Source of the DNA: Paenibacillus phocaeensis
Lineage (GTDB): Bacteria > Bacillota > Bacilli > Paenibacillales > Paenibacillaceae
Assembly: GCF_900021165.1 (NCBI RefSeq)
Contig: NZ_FCOQ01000017.1
Span: 10,945-74,944 of the forward strand
Length of the DNA: 64,000 nt
Direction of reading: 5' to 3'
Below the pieces are notes generated by a model. That model made no database searches. It saw nothing but the letters and a program-made list of their open reading frames with translations, and had not been told where the DNA came from. Each line of letters begins with the position of its first letter. The first letter of the stretch is position 1. This document shows positions 17,140-24,595 of the stretch, piece by piece. Position numbers and translations under genes: made by a program.

Positions 17140-17703
17140 ATGAGCGATGAACTGTCCCGCGTAATCCGGGAGAGGAGAACCGTCAGGAGATACAGCCAGA
17201 AGGAGATCACGGATGAGCTTATTCTGGAATTGCTTGACGATGCGGTGTGGGCTCCTTATCATTCGGCCAGGGAACCATGGCGTTTCATCCTGTTTAAAGA
17301 AGAAGGACGGAGAACATTTGCGCGGGCGGTTCTCCAAACCTATACCAGGGAAGAGCTCGAGCAATATGGCGAGTCAGCGGAACGGGATTATTGTGATAAT
17401 GCCGTCGCGCATCTGATTGTTGTCGCCAAAGAAGAACCGCGTCCGAGAGAGGCCGAGGAGGCTCTTCTGGCATGTGCGGCACTTATTCAGAACTTTCAGC
17501 TTCTGGCATGGAGCCGAGGAATCGGGGTTGTATGGAAAACCAACGAGTACAACTGGGATCCGCGATTCCGCAAGGCTGTCGGGGTTCGGCCGGGGGAGAA
17601 GGTTGTCGGCACGCTTCATATGGGGTACTACCCTTTGGACAAATTACCGAAGCCGCGCCCCCGCCATAGGGCTGAGCAATTAATAAGCTGGCATAAATCG
17701 TAA
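17140..17703 (+). CDS. Nitroreductase-family FMN oxidoreductase
   Basis: 187 residues. The N-terminus IRERRTVRRYSQKEI and APYHSAREPWRFI are the flavin phosphate-binding signatures of nitroreductases; GTLHMGYYP near the C-terminus completes the fold. It resembles short YdjA-type members that act as homodimers. It starts 21 bp after the siderophore-binding protein gene and is probably in the same Fur-controlled unit, where it could reduce ferric siderophore or quinones (inference). A terminator follows. Confidence 0.88.
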   Translation: MSDELSRVIRERRTVRRYSQKEITDELILELLDDAVWAPYHSAREPWRFILFKEEGRRTFARAVLQTYTREELEQYGESAERDYCDNAVAHLIVVAKEEPRPREAEEALLACAALIQNFQLLAWSRGIGVVWKTNEYNWDPRFRKAVGVRPGEKVVGTLHMGYYPLDKLPKPRPRHRAEQLISWHKS

Positions 17704-17705
17704 AG

Positions 17706-17776
17706 TGGAGAGGGCAATCTCTCTCCTTTAGTTAAGACGCAATGAAAACCCGCTCCCTGAGCGGGTTTCTGTTTTT
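17706..17776 (+). terminator. Terminators after the nitroreductase gene
   Basis: Two hairpins in tandem: GGAGAG/CTCTCC at 17706-17727, and the stronger AAACCCGCTC/GAGCGGGTTT at 17746-17768 followed by Ts. Confidence 0.8.
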
Positions 17777-17873
17777 ATAGCTCATATATTTTAACTTTAC
17801 ATTCTGTTACAAAAGGTCAACATAGATCGTTTCTACGTTAGAACGATAACAGCATTTTTTCTGGAGGGAAATG

Positions 17874-18293
17874 ATGAAGACAATGAACATCATGGGTATA
17901 TGTTTTTTATTCGCCTTACTGTTGCCCGCGTGTAACAACCAACAAACTATATCAGAACAATCTCCAATCACGGACGGGAAAGCAGATATATTGAAGGTGT
18001 CCACGGATTTGCCGAAGAATGCCGGGTGGTGGATTGTTCACCAAGATGTGAATACCATGACCATTCGGGTAGAGGCTAAAAATATCGAAACCGTTCTATT
18101 TTGGATTACTCCGACGGGTACGGAAACTTGGGGGGAAAGAGAACTCATTGGTTATGATAAGGATGGGAGTGACGGCTGGTCTTTGACATGGAACTTCGGC
18201 AATCGGAGTTTTCACGACCGCATTTATGTTCAAGCCTTAGGAAGTGATGGGGCTACTCAGAACACAGAGATCATTAGTATTACTTCAGAATGA
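17874..18293 (+). CDS. Small lipoprotein of unknown function
   Basis: 139 residues with a lipoprotein signal (hydrophobic GICFLFALLLPAC, lipobox LPAC). The mature part is beta-rich (MTIRVEAKNIETVLFWITPTGTETWGE, WSLTWNFGNRSFHDRIYVQA), resembling a small immunoglobulin-like sandwich. No family is recognised. The first ATG (17871) is too close to GGAGGG, so ATG 17874 is used. It converges on another lipoprotein gene, sharing a hairpin at 18292-18325. Confidence 0.75.
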   Translation: MKTMNIMGICFLFALLLPACNNQQTISEQSPITDGKADILKVSTDLPKNAGWWIVHQDVNTMTIRVEAKNIETVLFWITPTGTETWGERELIGYDKDGSDGWSLTWNFGNRSFHDRIYVQALGSDGATQNTEIISITSE

Positions 18294-18325
18294 AAATGAT
18301 AGAACTGCATGCGCAGTCATTTTAT
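18292..18325. terminator. Shared terminator between convergent lipoprotein genes
   Basis: AAAATGA..ACTGC ATGC GCAGT.CATTTT is an interrupted inverted repeat followed by T/A-rich sequence on both sides. It overlaps the stop codon of the minus-strand gene. Confidence 0.6.
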
Positions 18326-18820
18326 TGTATTTGCGATTTCAATTAACTTTTGGTAATCGTATAACGGTTCAAGATTGTTATTTTTCCCTGAAATAAGAGA
18401 GTAAGTTAAACCCTCGTTTCTCCAATAGATGGCACTTACATGTTCGTTTCCTTGGTCCCATGTTTGCGAACCATTAGCTAATTTTTGACCTTTCTTCCCA
18501 CTCGGAGTCGTATCAGCCTTTGAGTTTGTAATCATAAGGATCAGGTTCAATCCTTCATCGGTATTTACATACGTAATTTCTACTGCATCAAACTTACCAT
18601 CGGTATCTAAAATCCTTGCTGATTTTTGAGTAACTGGGAAAGGAACGGATGGTTGTTTTATTTCAAACGGGACCTTATTTTCCGCCTCTTCAATTGAAAT
18701 TTCGACTGGAGGACGTAGATCCAAATTAGTCGTAGGTGGCTTACTTTCCGTATTTTGTGAGCAGGCAGACAATAAAAGTGGCACCATACATAGGAACAGC
18801 AACTTATGTACAGGTTTCAT
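18317..18820 (-). CDS. Lipoprotein of unknown function
   Basis: 167 residues. A signal with lipobox LLSAC at about residue 20 precedes a mature domain containing PPVEISIEEAENKVPFEIKQPSVPF and RILDTDGKFDAVEITY, then an LILMITNSKAD strand. The layout resembles DUF4367-type outer-surface domains, but this is only a resemblance. ATG at 18818-18820 follows GAGGTGA. A truncated near-copy of its first half lies at 24105-24331. Confidence 0.75.
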   Translation of the reverse strand: MKPVHKLLFLCMVPLLLSACSQNTESKPPTTNLDLRPPVEISIEEAENKVPFEIKQPSVPFPVTQKSARILDTDGKFDAVEITYVNTDEGLNLILMITNSKADTTPSGKKGQKLANGSQTWDQGNEHVSAIYWRNEGLTYSLISGKNNNLEPLYDYQKLIEIANTIK

Positions 18821-18929
18821 TTAGTCACCTCGATACCAGAATAGTTACTTCTACTACGTTTCCACTAGCTGGGAAGTTGCATTAGAATGTACATGTAATC
18901 AGTCCTATTCATTTACTAGTCAATAGAGG

Positions 18930-18947
18930 CGACACCCTCGCCTCCAT
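18930..18947 (+). repeat. Relic of the ssrA 3' terminus (att-like)
   Basis: CGAC.CCCTCGCCTCCAT matches the last bases of ssrA (acceptor strand and discriminator). It is short, so on its own it is weak evidence. Confidence 0.4.
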
Positions 18948-19049
18948 GAAACAAGACGAACAAGCCTTCAGCCAATGATGTGGTTGATGGAATTTATTTG
19001 TGTATAGTAATGTAAAGCAATTCACAGATAGCAGAAGGGGGTCCTCGCT

Positions 19050-19247
19050 ATGGCAGTCGATCGAGAACAGCTTCAAAGTATACTTAAGAAGGCCAGCCAA
19101 CGTGCTCGTCAACAAGCCAAACAATCGGGAGCATCCCTGTACTATATTAAGGATAACCGACGTATTCGCGAGGATGCTGAGGGGAATAAATTCGAGATCA
19201 TTTTCGATTCACAGGGAAAGCGGACGGAGCGGAAGTGTATTGAATAA
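19050..19247 (+). CDS. Small conserved-looking protein, unknown
   Basis: 65 residues, highly charged: LQSILKKASQRARQQAKQSG, then ASLYYIKDNRRIREDAEGNKFEIIF. A ribosome site (AGAAGGGGG) lies 9 bases before ATG 19050. The helix plus two-strand pattern looks like a small antitoxin or DNA-binding protein, but no family is recognised. It is bracketed by two ssrA 3' relics (18930 and 19284), so it would be the only gene of a very small insertion. Confidence 0.55.
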   Translation: MAVDREQLQSILKKASQRARQQAKQSGASLYYIKDNRRIREDAEGNKFEIIFDSQGKRTERKCIE

Positions 19248-19283
19248 CCATCCCTCGAAGTGCGTTATCGGGTACATTCTTCG

Positions 19284-19340
19284 TAGAAGCCTATGTGGCG
19301 TTGCCATCGGATAGGGGTTCGACTCCCCCTCGCCTCCATA
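19284..19340 (+). repeat. ssrA 3'-end duplicate (att site of an integrated element)
   Basis: About 57 bp nearly identical to ssrA 4321-4376. From TAGAAGCC through the T-arm to CGCCTCCATA it differs by two substitutions and one inserted C. It includes a T-arm but no 5' half. This is the pattern left when an element integrates into a tmRNA gene and regenerates its 3' end. Confidence 0.85.
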
Positions 19341-19354
19341 GGGTAACTCCACAA

Positions 19355-19408
19355 CAACGAAAAGGAGCTTCGCTACAATAAAATGTAGAGAAGCCTCTTT
19401 TCGTTTGG
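19355..19408 (+). terminator. Terminator beyond the ssrA duplicate
   Basis: CGAAAAGGAGCTTCGCTAC and GTAGAGAAGCCTCTTTTCG form a long interrupted stem. Its position after the ssrA copy is equivalent to the terminator of true ssrA. Confidence 0.65.
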
Positions 19409-19409
19409 G

Positions 19410-19895
19410 TCATGATTTCCGAATTACGGGGATCCATACTTCGACTTCTGCGTCGGCCGGATTTCCGTTTAGCAAGATTTCAGCAATGGGACCTCCGTGA
19501 TATTCGTAAGGGAAGTTCTCGGTCAAGACCTCCGTGAATGCTTGATCTTCAAGTTTGTCAAAGGCAAGGCGCGACAACCCGCCTTGGCCACTCAGAATCA
19601 GATAGTGACTTTGGGGGAATAACACCTCTTCCGTTCCGTCGATAGGGGGTTGGGTGGTACGGATACCGGCATAGTAGAACGTACCGCTATCCTTAGCGGC
19701 GATTACTCCATACCCGTACTTACTCTCCGAGAGGGGGCGAAGCAAGGTCAACTTGCCGCTCTGAATGACGGACTTGAAGAACTCGGTCTTTCGGATGGAA
19801 TAACTATCGGTATGGATGATTGCCTCTTCACCCAGCAAACTAGGAAATCCTATGAAACGAAAGGCATCTTTCTCTTCCACTCTGTAATTGCTCAT
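19410..19895 (-). CDS. GyrI-like/AraC-effector-binding domain protein
   Basis: 161 residues consisting of a single effector-binding domain: MSNYRVEEKDAFRFIGF at the N-terminus, YGYGVIAAKDSGTFYYAGI in the middle, FPYEYHGGPIAEILLNGN and VEVWIPV at the end. Such stand-alone domains bind small hydrophobic molecules and some hydrolyse or sequester toxins. ATG at 19893-19895 follows AGAGGAGG. It lies 32 bp downstream of the ECF sigma factor gene on the same strand, so co-transcription is likely. Confidence 0.85.
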   Translation of the reverse strand: MSNYRVEEKDAFRFIGFPSLLGEEAIIHTDSYSIRKTEFFKSVIQSGKLTLLRPLSESKYGYGVIAAKDSGTFYYAGIRTTQPPIDGTEEVLFPQSHYLILSGQGGLSRLAFDKLEDQAFTEVLTENFPYEYHGGPIAEILLNGNPADAEVEVWIPVIRKS

Positions 19896-19927
19896 TTTGA
19901 TAAAAATCCTCCTCTAAAAGGTTGAAT

Positions 19928-20791
19928 TTAATAGTCCAGCGGCACAAGGTCCAGCTTGCTGATATTTACGGGATCGGAGATCAAATCGATTTCGGCGATC
20001 CTTCCCTGCCGAATGGTGTATTGGAGCACGTACTGCAAGTGACCTTGAGGGGCCACGATCACACCAACGGAACCGTTTATCAGAGCGGTTTGTGAAGCCT
20101 GTATGCGCCCGGCAACCTGCTGGGCTAGATGGTGGGCTCCATGAGTGATGCGCAATCCTCCACGCTGACGGTCGTCCCGAAGCACAACATTCGGGTCAAG
20201 CACAGCCAACAGCCTGTCAAAGTCAGCATCCCGCGCCGCAGCGAGGAATGCTTCGATCAGCTCGCGTTGATCAGCCAGAGGAGTCTTGTCTTCTGGGTTC
20301 CCACCTTTCACACGGCGGCGTGCACGACTGGCCAGCTGTCTGGTAGCTGCCTCGGTTTTACCCAGGATAGAGGCAATTTCAGTAAAGGGAATAGCGAAGA
20401 TGTCGTGCAGGACAAAAGTGACACGCTCGGATGGACTCAGACTGCCAAGCACTACCAGCATTGCGAGTCCGACCGAGTCTGCCAGTAGGGCCTCTTGTTC
20501 AGGATCGCTATCCGAATCATTCATGAATGCATGGGGCGAATAGTCTTCCACCGACTCCTCTCGCCGCGATTTACGTGCCCGAAGCATGTCAAGGCAGATT
20601 CGGGAGACCACGGTAGTCAGCCAACCGCCTAGATTCTCAATATTTCTGGCATCGGACAGGCTTAGACGCAGCCAAGCTTCTTGAACCGCATCCTCTGCCT
20701 CGCTCCAAGATCCCAGCATTCGATAGGCTATCGCGAGAAGGTTCTTGCGATTCTTTTCAAATTGTTCCGCTATCAATTCCTGTGCGTTCAT
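19928..20791 (-). CDS. ECF sigma factor with C-terminal SnoaL-like domain (SigJ/ECF41-like)
   Basis: 287 residues. Sigma region 2 (AIAYRMLGSWSEAEDAVQEAWLRL, LGGWLTTVVSRICLDMLRARKSRRE) and region 4 (GSLSPSERVTFVLHDIFAIPFTEIASILGKTEAATRQLASRAR) are intact. From about 175 a SnoaL-like domain follows (ELIEAFLAAARDADFDRLLAVLDPNVVLRDD), which replaces an anti-sigma factor in this class and tunes activity. ATG 20791 is used; GTG 20794 is an alternative. It is transcribed with the GyrI-like gene. Confidence 0.9.
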   Translation of the reverse strand: MNAQELIAEQFEKNRKNLLAIAYRMLGSWSEAEDAVQEAWLRLSLSDARNIENLGGWLTTVVSRICLDMLRARKSRREESVEDYSPHAFMNDSDSDPEQEALLADSVGLAMLVVLGSLSPSERVTFVLHDIFAIPFTEIASILGKTEAATRQLASRARRRVKGGNPEDKTPLADQRELIEAFLAAARDADFDRLLAVLDPNVVLRDDRQRGGLRITHGAHHLAQQVAGRIQASQTALINGSVGVIVAPQGHLQYVLQYTIRQGRIAEIDLISDPVNISKLDLVPLDY

Positions 20792-20973
20792 CACTCCGCT
20801 TCCTTTTCCCTTAAATTATGTTCTCATTAGTCTGACGTATGGCCATTGGATGATGTGACAAGTATCCCCGACTCGAGCAAAAAAACAATTTGTCTTGGAG
20901 TGCGGGTATGCGCTGGGAAGAAGTGCAGGAACGACTTCCGAAATTTGATAAAAAGGTATGAATGAACTTTAAT

Positions 20974-21000
20974 GGGGCTCGATGCCTTTCGCCTCCATAT
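20974..21000 (+). repeat. Degraded ssrA 3' terminus (att-like relic)
   Basis: GGGG.TCGA..CC..TCGCCTCCATAT matches the ssrA T-arm and acceptor strand at 22 of 27 positions, including the flanking ATAT that follows true ssrA. A terminator hairpin follows at once. Confidence 0.6.
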
Positions 21001-21007
21001 GTATATT

Positions 21008-21038
21008 AAAGGCCCTGACCTTACGGTCGGGGCCCTTC
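21008..21038 (+). terminator. Terminator between the ssrA relic and the GH120 gene
   Basis: AAGGCCCTGACC TTAC GGTCGGGGCCCTT hairpin with a T-rich tail. It may serve the convergent GH120 gene as well. Confidence 0.75.
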
Positions 21039-21044
21039 TTCTAT

Positions 21045-23069
21045 CTAAAATTCAAACTCAAAACTACCCTCTTCACTCCATTCAAACGGACCGGGCGTGA
21101 CATTGGCATCAGGTCTCCTGTTTCCGAAAAAGTCGGAGTCGAAACGATATGGAGTGCCGTCCGGCTCCTCATACTTCATTTCGGCGTGATAAGTTTTGCC
21201 CAGCAGATCGGTGGTCACCAATAGGGCAGAGGCCCCTCGAAGCCATTCGGGCGCATGGACCTGAATTTGCACTTTGCCTTGCGCAGGATGAACCTGAACG
21301 GTGATGCCTTTCTGCGCATCCATTTTCGCATGGGGCTCATGACTGCCTGGAACCGCATGGTTAAGATATACATTTCCACCCATCGCCACCGGAAGAACGG
21401 CATTTCCGATAAAATAATCCTTGGCGGCGTCGCCAAGCGCAGCAAGCTCTTCTTTGGTGTATTCCCACCATTTCTTATCTTTGGCATCGGGATGGTTGTC
21501 GTAGCCCCCCAATCCCACAGGATAGAGATAGCAAATGGAATCGTCCGGAACCCCATCCATGACCGTCTTCCCGTTCTCTCCAACTTCATCCCTTGGTTTA
21601 AGCGGAAGATGCTCGAAAAAGGTGATGGGAACCGGCTCCTGATTCGCACCCTCATCCCCCAAAAAGATATTGTTATAGTACCTGTCATCGCCCCCGGTGA
21701 TATTGGAGTACCCTGCCATGGCTGTCTCGTGAGGGAAGTGATACGGCGTCGTACGGGTAATCTCGGAACGAACGACAAATCGGCCCGCAAACAAATTATG
21801 GACAAACGCTCCGCCCTGCGCCATATTTCGGAAACTCATGGGAGAGAGGAACAGATTGTGATCCGCCATATACGGACCATGGCAGACCTCAACGAACAAG
21901 TCTTCAGATAGGTTGTCAAAAAATACATTGCGGCTGATCCGGGTCCCCTGTGCCTGCCAGTCAAGCCAAAGTGCGCGGTAGCAGCTATAGATGATATTTT
22001 CACAAATTTGAGTATCCAGGGAAGCATGCAGTTTGATTCCGGCGACTTCGGCACCGTGTCTGAGCCTCTTGTGGTGAATATTATAAATGCGGTTCTGGTA
22101 AATGTGGCTGAAAGCGGCCCCCATATGGCCGACAATCCCTGCCTGTTCGCAATCATGAATCACATTACCTCGAACGATGTGACTGCCGATGCGATCTTTA
22201 TGCCAACCAGCGCGTAAGGCTCGCAAAATCACTTCCTGCTCACGTTGAGTACCGCCCTTAATATGCTTCCCCGAAGACTTGGTGTGACCGGTACCGATTG
22301 CAGTCCCCAGGCTGATCCCCACGCATTTGGATTCACAGATGAGATTGTTTTCAATAATCCAACCTTTGCTCCAGTGAGGGCCGATCAAACCTTCCTGATA
22401 GTCCGTAGGCGGCGCCCACCCGGGAGAGGCCTGGCGAAGCGTGAATCCGCTTACAGTTATGTAGTTAATTCCGGGTTTCTCAGGCCAGAAGCAATAAGGA
22501 CGAACATTGATTTCTACATTTTCCTTGCGAGGATCTTTTCCGCCAAAATTGGCCCAGATCTTGGTTGTGGCAGCTCCAACTTCGGCATACCACGTTAACA
22601 GGGAGTCTTTCGGATATTTGGCTTCGGGCCAAATTTCGGGCTGGCGAACCTTCTCGACACCATCGCATTCATACAGAGATTTGCCATCCAAATAGACATC
22701 CCCGAGATGGACCGGGAAGGGCCCGTCAAACACCCAGTCTCCACGGAGCTCCTCTTCAAAGGGATTACGAACGGAAAATAGGGAGTTAGGTACTTCTGTA
22801 CTCCAAACAGGGCCTCCCTCCGACTTCCAGTCCGTAATCCGTTCAGCGCCTGTTATGACGACTTCCCCGTCGCCTGCGGATCGATAGAGGATTCGATGCT
22901 CCGCTGTTCCACCATGAGCCGGGTTCACCCATTCCCGGTATACTCCGGCATGAACGATAACCGTATCCCCAGCCATGGCAAGAGCCGCAGCGCGTGATAT
23001 CGTACGAAAGGGTTGATCGATGGTTCCGCTGGCCTGATCATTTCCATTCATGGATACATGGTATTCCAT
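21045..23069 (-). CDS. GH120-family beta-xylosidase-like, right-handed beta-helix protein
   Basis: About 674 residues, full length for the family. N-terminal MEYHVSMNGNDQASGT and PFRTISRAAALAMAGDTV mark the first turn of a parallel beta-helix. GVYREWVNP, GLIGPHWSKGWIIENNLI, ESKCVGISLG, AGIKLHASLD and LWLDWQAQGTRISRNVF are strongly reminiscent of Thermoanaerobacterium XylC, the founding GH120 beta-xylosidase. That enzyme class releases xylose from xylo-oligosaccharides by a retaining mechanism; the assignment is by remembered family sequence. There is no signal peptide, so it acts in the cytoplasm on imported oligosaccharides. ATG 23069 follows AAGGAG at good spacing. Confidence 0.82.
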   Translation of the reverse strand: MEYHVSMNGNDQASGTIDQPFRTISRAAALAMAGDTVIVHAGVYREWVNPAHGGTAEHRILYRSAGDGEVVITGAERITDWKSEGGPVWSTEVPNSLFSVRNPFEEELRGDWVFDGPFPVHLGDVYLDGKSLYECDGVEKVRQPEIWPEAKYPKDSLLTWYAEVGAATTKIWANFGGKDPRKENVEINVRPYCFWPEKPGINYITVSGFTLRQASPGWAPPTDYQEGLIGPHWSKGWIIENNLICESKCVGISLGTAIGTGHTKSSGKHIKGGTQREQEVILRALRAGWHKDRIGSHIVRGNVIHDCEQAGIVGHMGAAFSHIYQNRIYNIHHKRLRHGAEVAGIKLHASLDTQICENIIYSCYRALWLDWQAQGTRISRNVFFDNLSEDLFVEVCHGPYMADHNLFLSPMSFRNMAQGGAFVHNLFAGRFVVRSEITRTTPYHFPHETAMAGYSNITGGDDRYYNNIFLGDEGANQEPVPITFFEHLPLKPRDEVGENGKTVMDGVPDDSICYLYPVGLGGYDNHPDAKDKKWWEYTKEELAALGDAAKDYFIGNAVLPVAMGGNVYLNHAVPGSHEPHAKMDAQKGITVQVHPAQGKVQIQVHAPEWLRGASALLVTTDLLGKTYHAEMKYEEPDGTPYRFDSDFFGNRRPDANVTPGPFEWSEEGSFEFEF

Positions 23070-23196
23070 AGAAATCTCCTTCTTCCTGCCTATCGTATTC
23101 GCCCGTTCCAACGGCTAAACCTATTGTACAAATGATGGCTGAAATGGTCAAAAAAGACGCATCATTTAATATATTTCAATATGGCTCACCATTATG

Positions 23197-23226
23197 AACA
23201 CCATCCGCAAAAGGATGGTATTTTGC
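23197..23226. terminator. Hairpin at the left border of duplication copy 2
   Basis: AACACCATCC/GGATGGTATT with one wobble change relative to copy 1. Here no plus-strand gene precedes it, so it is a carried-along terminator. Confidence 0.55.
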
Positions 23227-23228
23227 AC

Positions 23229-23636
23229 TTATGAATTGGGAACCGTGATGCAGTGAGCCTCAATAATCGAAACCATTTCTTGAAAATCAAAACGATGATT
23301 AACCATATCTACAGTAAAATCCTCGGCTTTCTTTGTGTCCATCTTGAAGTTTAGGCCATTATAGCGTAGGAATACAACCAGTGCTGTAAAAGCAGTCCGT
23401 TTGTTTGCGTTGTGAAAAGGGTGGTTTTGGCCGAGGGATTCAAACAAAGCTGCGGCTTTTTCGAAAATAGTAGGATAAGCATCTTCGCCATAGGCAGAAG
23501 ATTGAGATCGATGGACAGCCGATTCGAGCAATCCAGGTTCCTTAATTCCAATGTGTTCCCCCGGACTATATCGTTGAATCATGGCAACATTGATTGCTAT
23601 GACTTCTTGGACGGATAAATAGCGGATGGATGTCAT
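23229..23636 (-). CDS. doc: Doc-type toxin, copy 2
   Basis: 135 residues. The Fic motif HPFHNANKRTAF is intact. It differs from copy 1 at a few positions only (for example HRSQSSAYGE for LRPQSSAFGE, LNFKMD for LLFKMD). Overlap with the antitoxin gene and operon structure are identical to copy 1. Cross-neutralisation between the two pairs is expected from the near-identity. Confidence 0.93.
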   Translation of the reverse strand: MTSIRYLSVQEVIAINVAMIQRYSPGEHIGIKEPGLLESAVHRSQSSAYGEDAYPTIFEKAAALFESLGQNHPFHNANKRTAFTALVVFLRYNGLNFKMDTKKAEDFTVDMVNHRFDFQEMVSIIEAHCITVPNS

Positions 23637-23896
23637 CTGTCTTTAAGACCTCGAAGCGTTTGATCGTACTCCTCAATTACATCCGTTAAAGTATCCATGA
23701 AGTCTGCACTTATTCCTTCAGGCAAAGAGACTTTTGTTGACTTCTTAATCATAATTTCTCCTGTGGCTGGACTAACCTCAATGGTGACGGTGTCACCTTG
23801 ATCCAGTCCAATTTGCTTCAAGGCATCCGTCATGGTTATACCGAGGCTGTTGCCAAATTTGGTCACTTTCCGCTCCATCTCAATACTCCTGTTCAT
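23633..23896 (-). CDS. AbrB/MazE-type antitoxin, copy 2
   Basis: 87 residues, nearly the same as copy 1, with KFGNSLGITM instead of KLGNSLGITM and SADFMDTL for SADFMNTL. ATG at 23894-23896 follows AGGAGG. The DNA-binding hairpin is intact, so both copies probably recognise the same operator upstream of each pair. Confidence 0.9.
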   Translation of the reverse strand: MNRSIEMERKVTKFGNSLGITMTDALKQIGLDQGDTVTIEVSPATGEIMIKKSTKVSLPEGISADFMDTLTDVIEEYDQTLRGLKDR

Positions 23897-23960
23897 TAGG
23901 TTTCCTCCTCATTAACATATTCAATCGTTATAACAATTATACAGTTATAAAATTGAGAAG

Positions 23961-24019
23961 ACAATCAGACTGACCTGGAATTGAGCCGATTACGGGGCGT
24001 TCTAGTACCGCTTACGAGG
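23961..24019 (+). pseudogene. Second ssrA-derived relic
   Basis: AATCAGACTGACC followed by the same diverged stretch as at 14056-14114 (ATTGAGCCGATTACGGGGCG). It is part of the duplicated block; the 3' part of the relic (GTGACATC.. to GTAGAAGC) is missing here. Confidence 0.6.
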
Positions 24020-24097
24020 CAAGCTAGAGCAAATCTATATTCTTGGCGAAAAGGGAAATTGCAAATAGTGAGCAAACAAATGATGCTGTTACAGAAA

Positions 24098-24331
24098 TGA
24101 AATCCTTCATCGGTATTTGCATACGTGATTTCTACCGCATCAAATTTACCATTGGTATCTAAAATCCTTGCTGACTTTTGGGTAACTTGGAAAGGAACCG
24201 AAGGTTGTTTGATTTCAAACGGGACCTTAGCTTCTGCCTCTTCAATTGAAATTTCAACAGGAGGACGTAAATCCAAATTAGGAGCAGGTGGACTGCTTTC
24301 CGTATTTTGTGAGCAGGCAGACAATATATAT
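24098..24331 (-). pseudogene. Truncated lipoprotein gene fragment
   Basis: Encodes SACSQNTESSPP, LDLRPPVEISIEEAEAKV and RILDTNGKFDAVEIT, almost the same as the first two thirds of the lipoprotein at 18317-18820. The signal peptide and C-terminus are lost and the flanks are unrelated, so it is a relic of another copy. Confidence 0.8.
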
Positions 24332-24510
24332 TGACTATTCTTCCTGCGATTTACCCTGCATGTTGCTTTCCACAACCGCCGTGAGATCTTCTTTCGTCAA
24401 TGGTACTGCGCGATCCTGTAGAGCCAGGGTGAAAAGCTAACTTTTCGAAGGCCTGCCCCCCTCTATCTAATGTACAACACTTTAGCAGCGAGAAAAGGGA
24501 CAATGGGTTT
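24332..24510. other. Degenerate intergenic stretch
   Basis: No complete gene. On the minus strand 24360-24435 reads LALQDRAVPLTKEDLTAVVESNMQG, which looks like the tail of a coding sequence without a start. It is probably debris from past rearrangement. Confidence 0.4.
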
Positions 24511-24560
24511 AAAAAAGAACAAGTCCCAGAGAGCGTTTCTTCCCTCAAGGACTTGTTCCG
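24511..24560 (-). terminator. Terminator of the two-SDR operon
   Basis: GAACAAGTCC (24517-24526) and GGACTTGTTC (24549-24558) form a perfect 10-bp stem. On the minus strand it is followed by six Ts. Confidence 0.8.
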
Positions 24561-24595
24561 TTCCTGCAATCCTCCAACTTCGATTGCAATGCTTT

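Larger units (their letters stand above)
23181..24019. repeat. Segmental duplication copy 2 (toxin-antitoxin plus ssrA relic)
   Basis: Second copy of 13275-14114, with the same left border (ATGGCTCACCATTATGAAC), same gene order and same right border inside an ssrA-like stretch. Confidence 0.9.
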
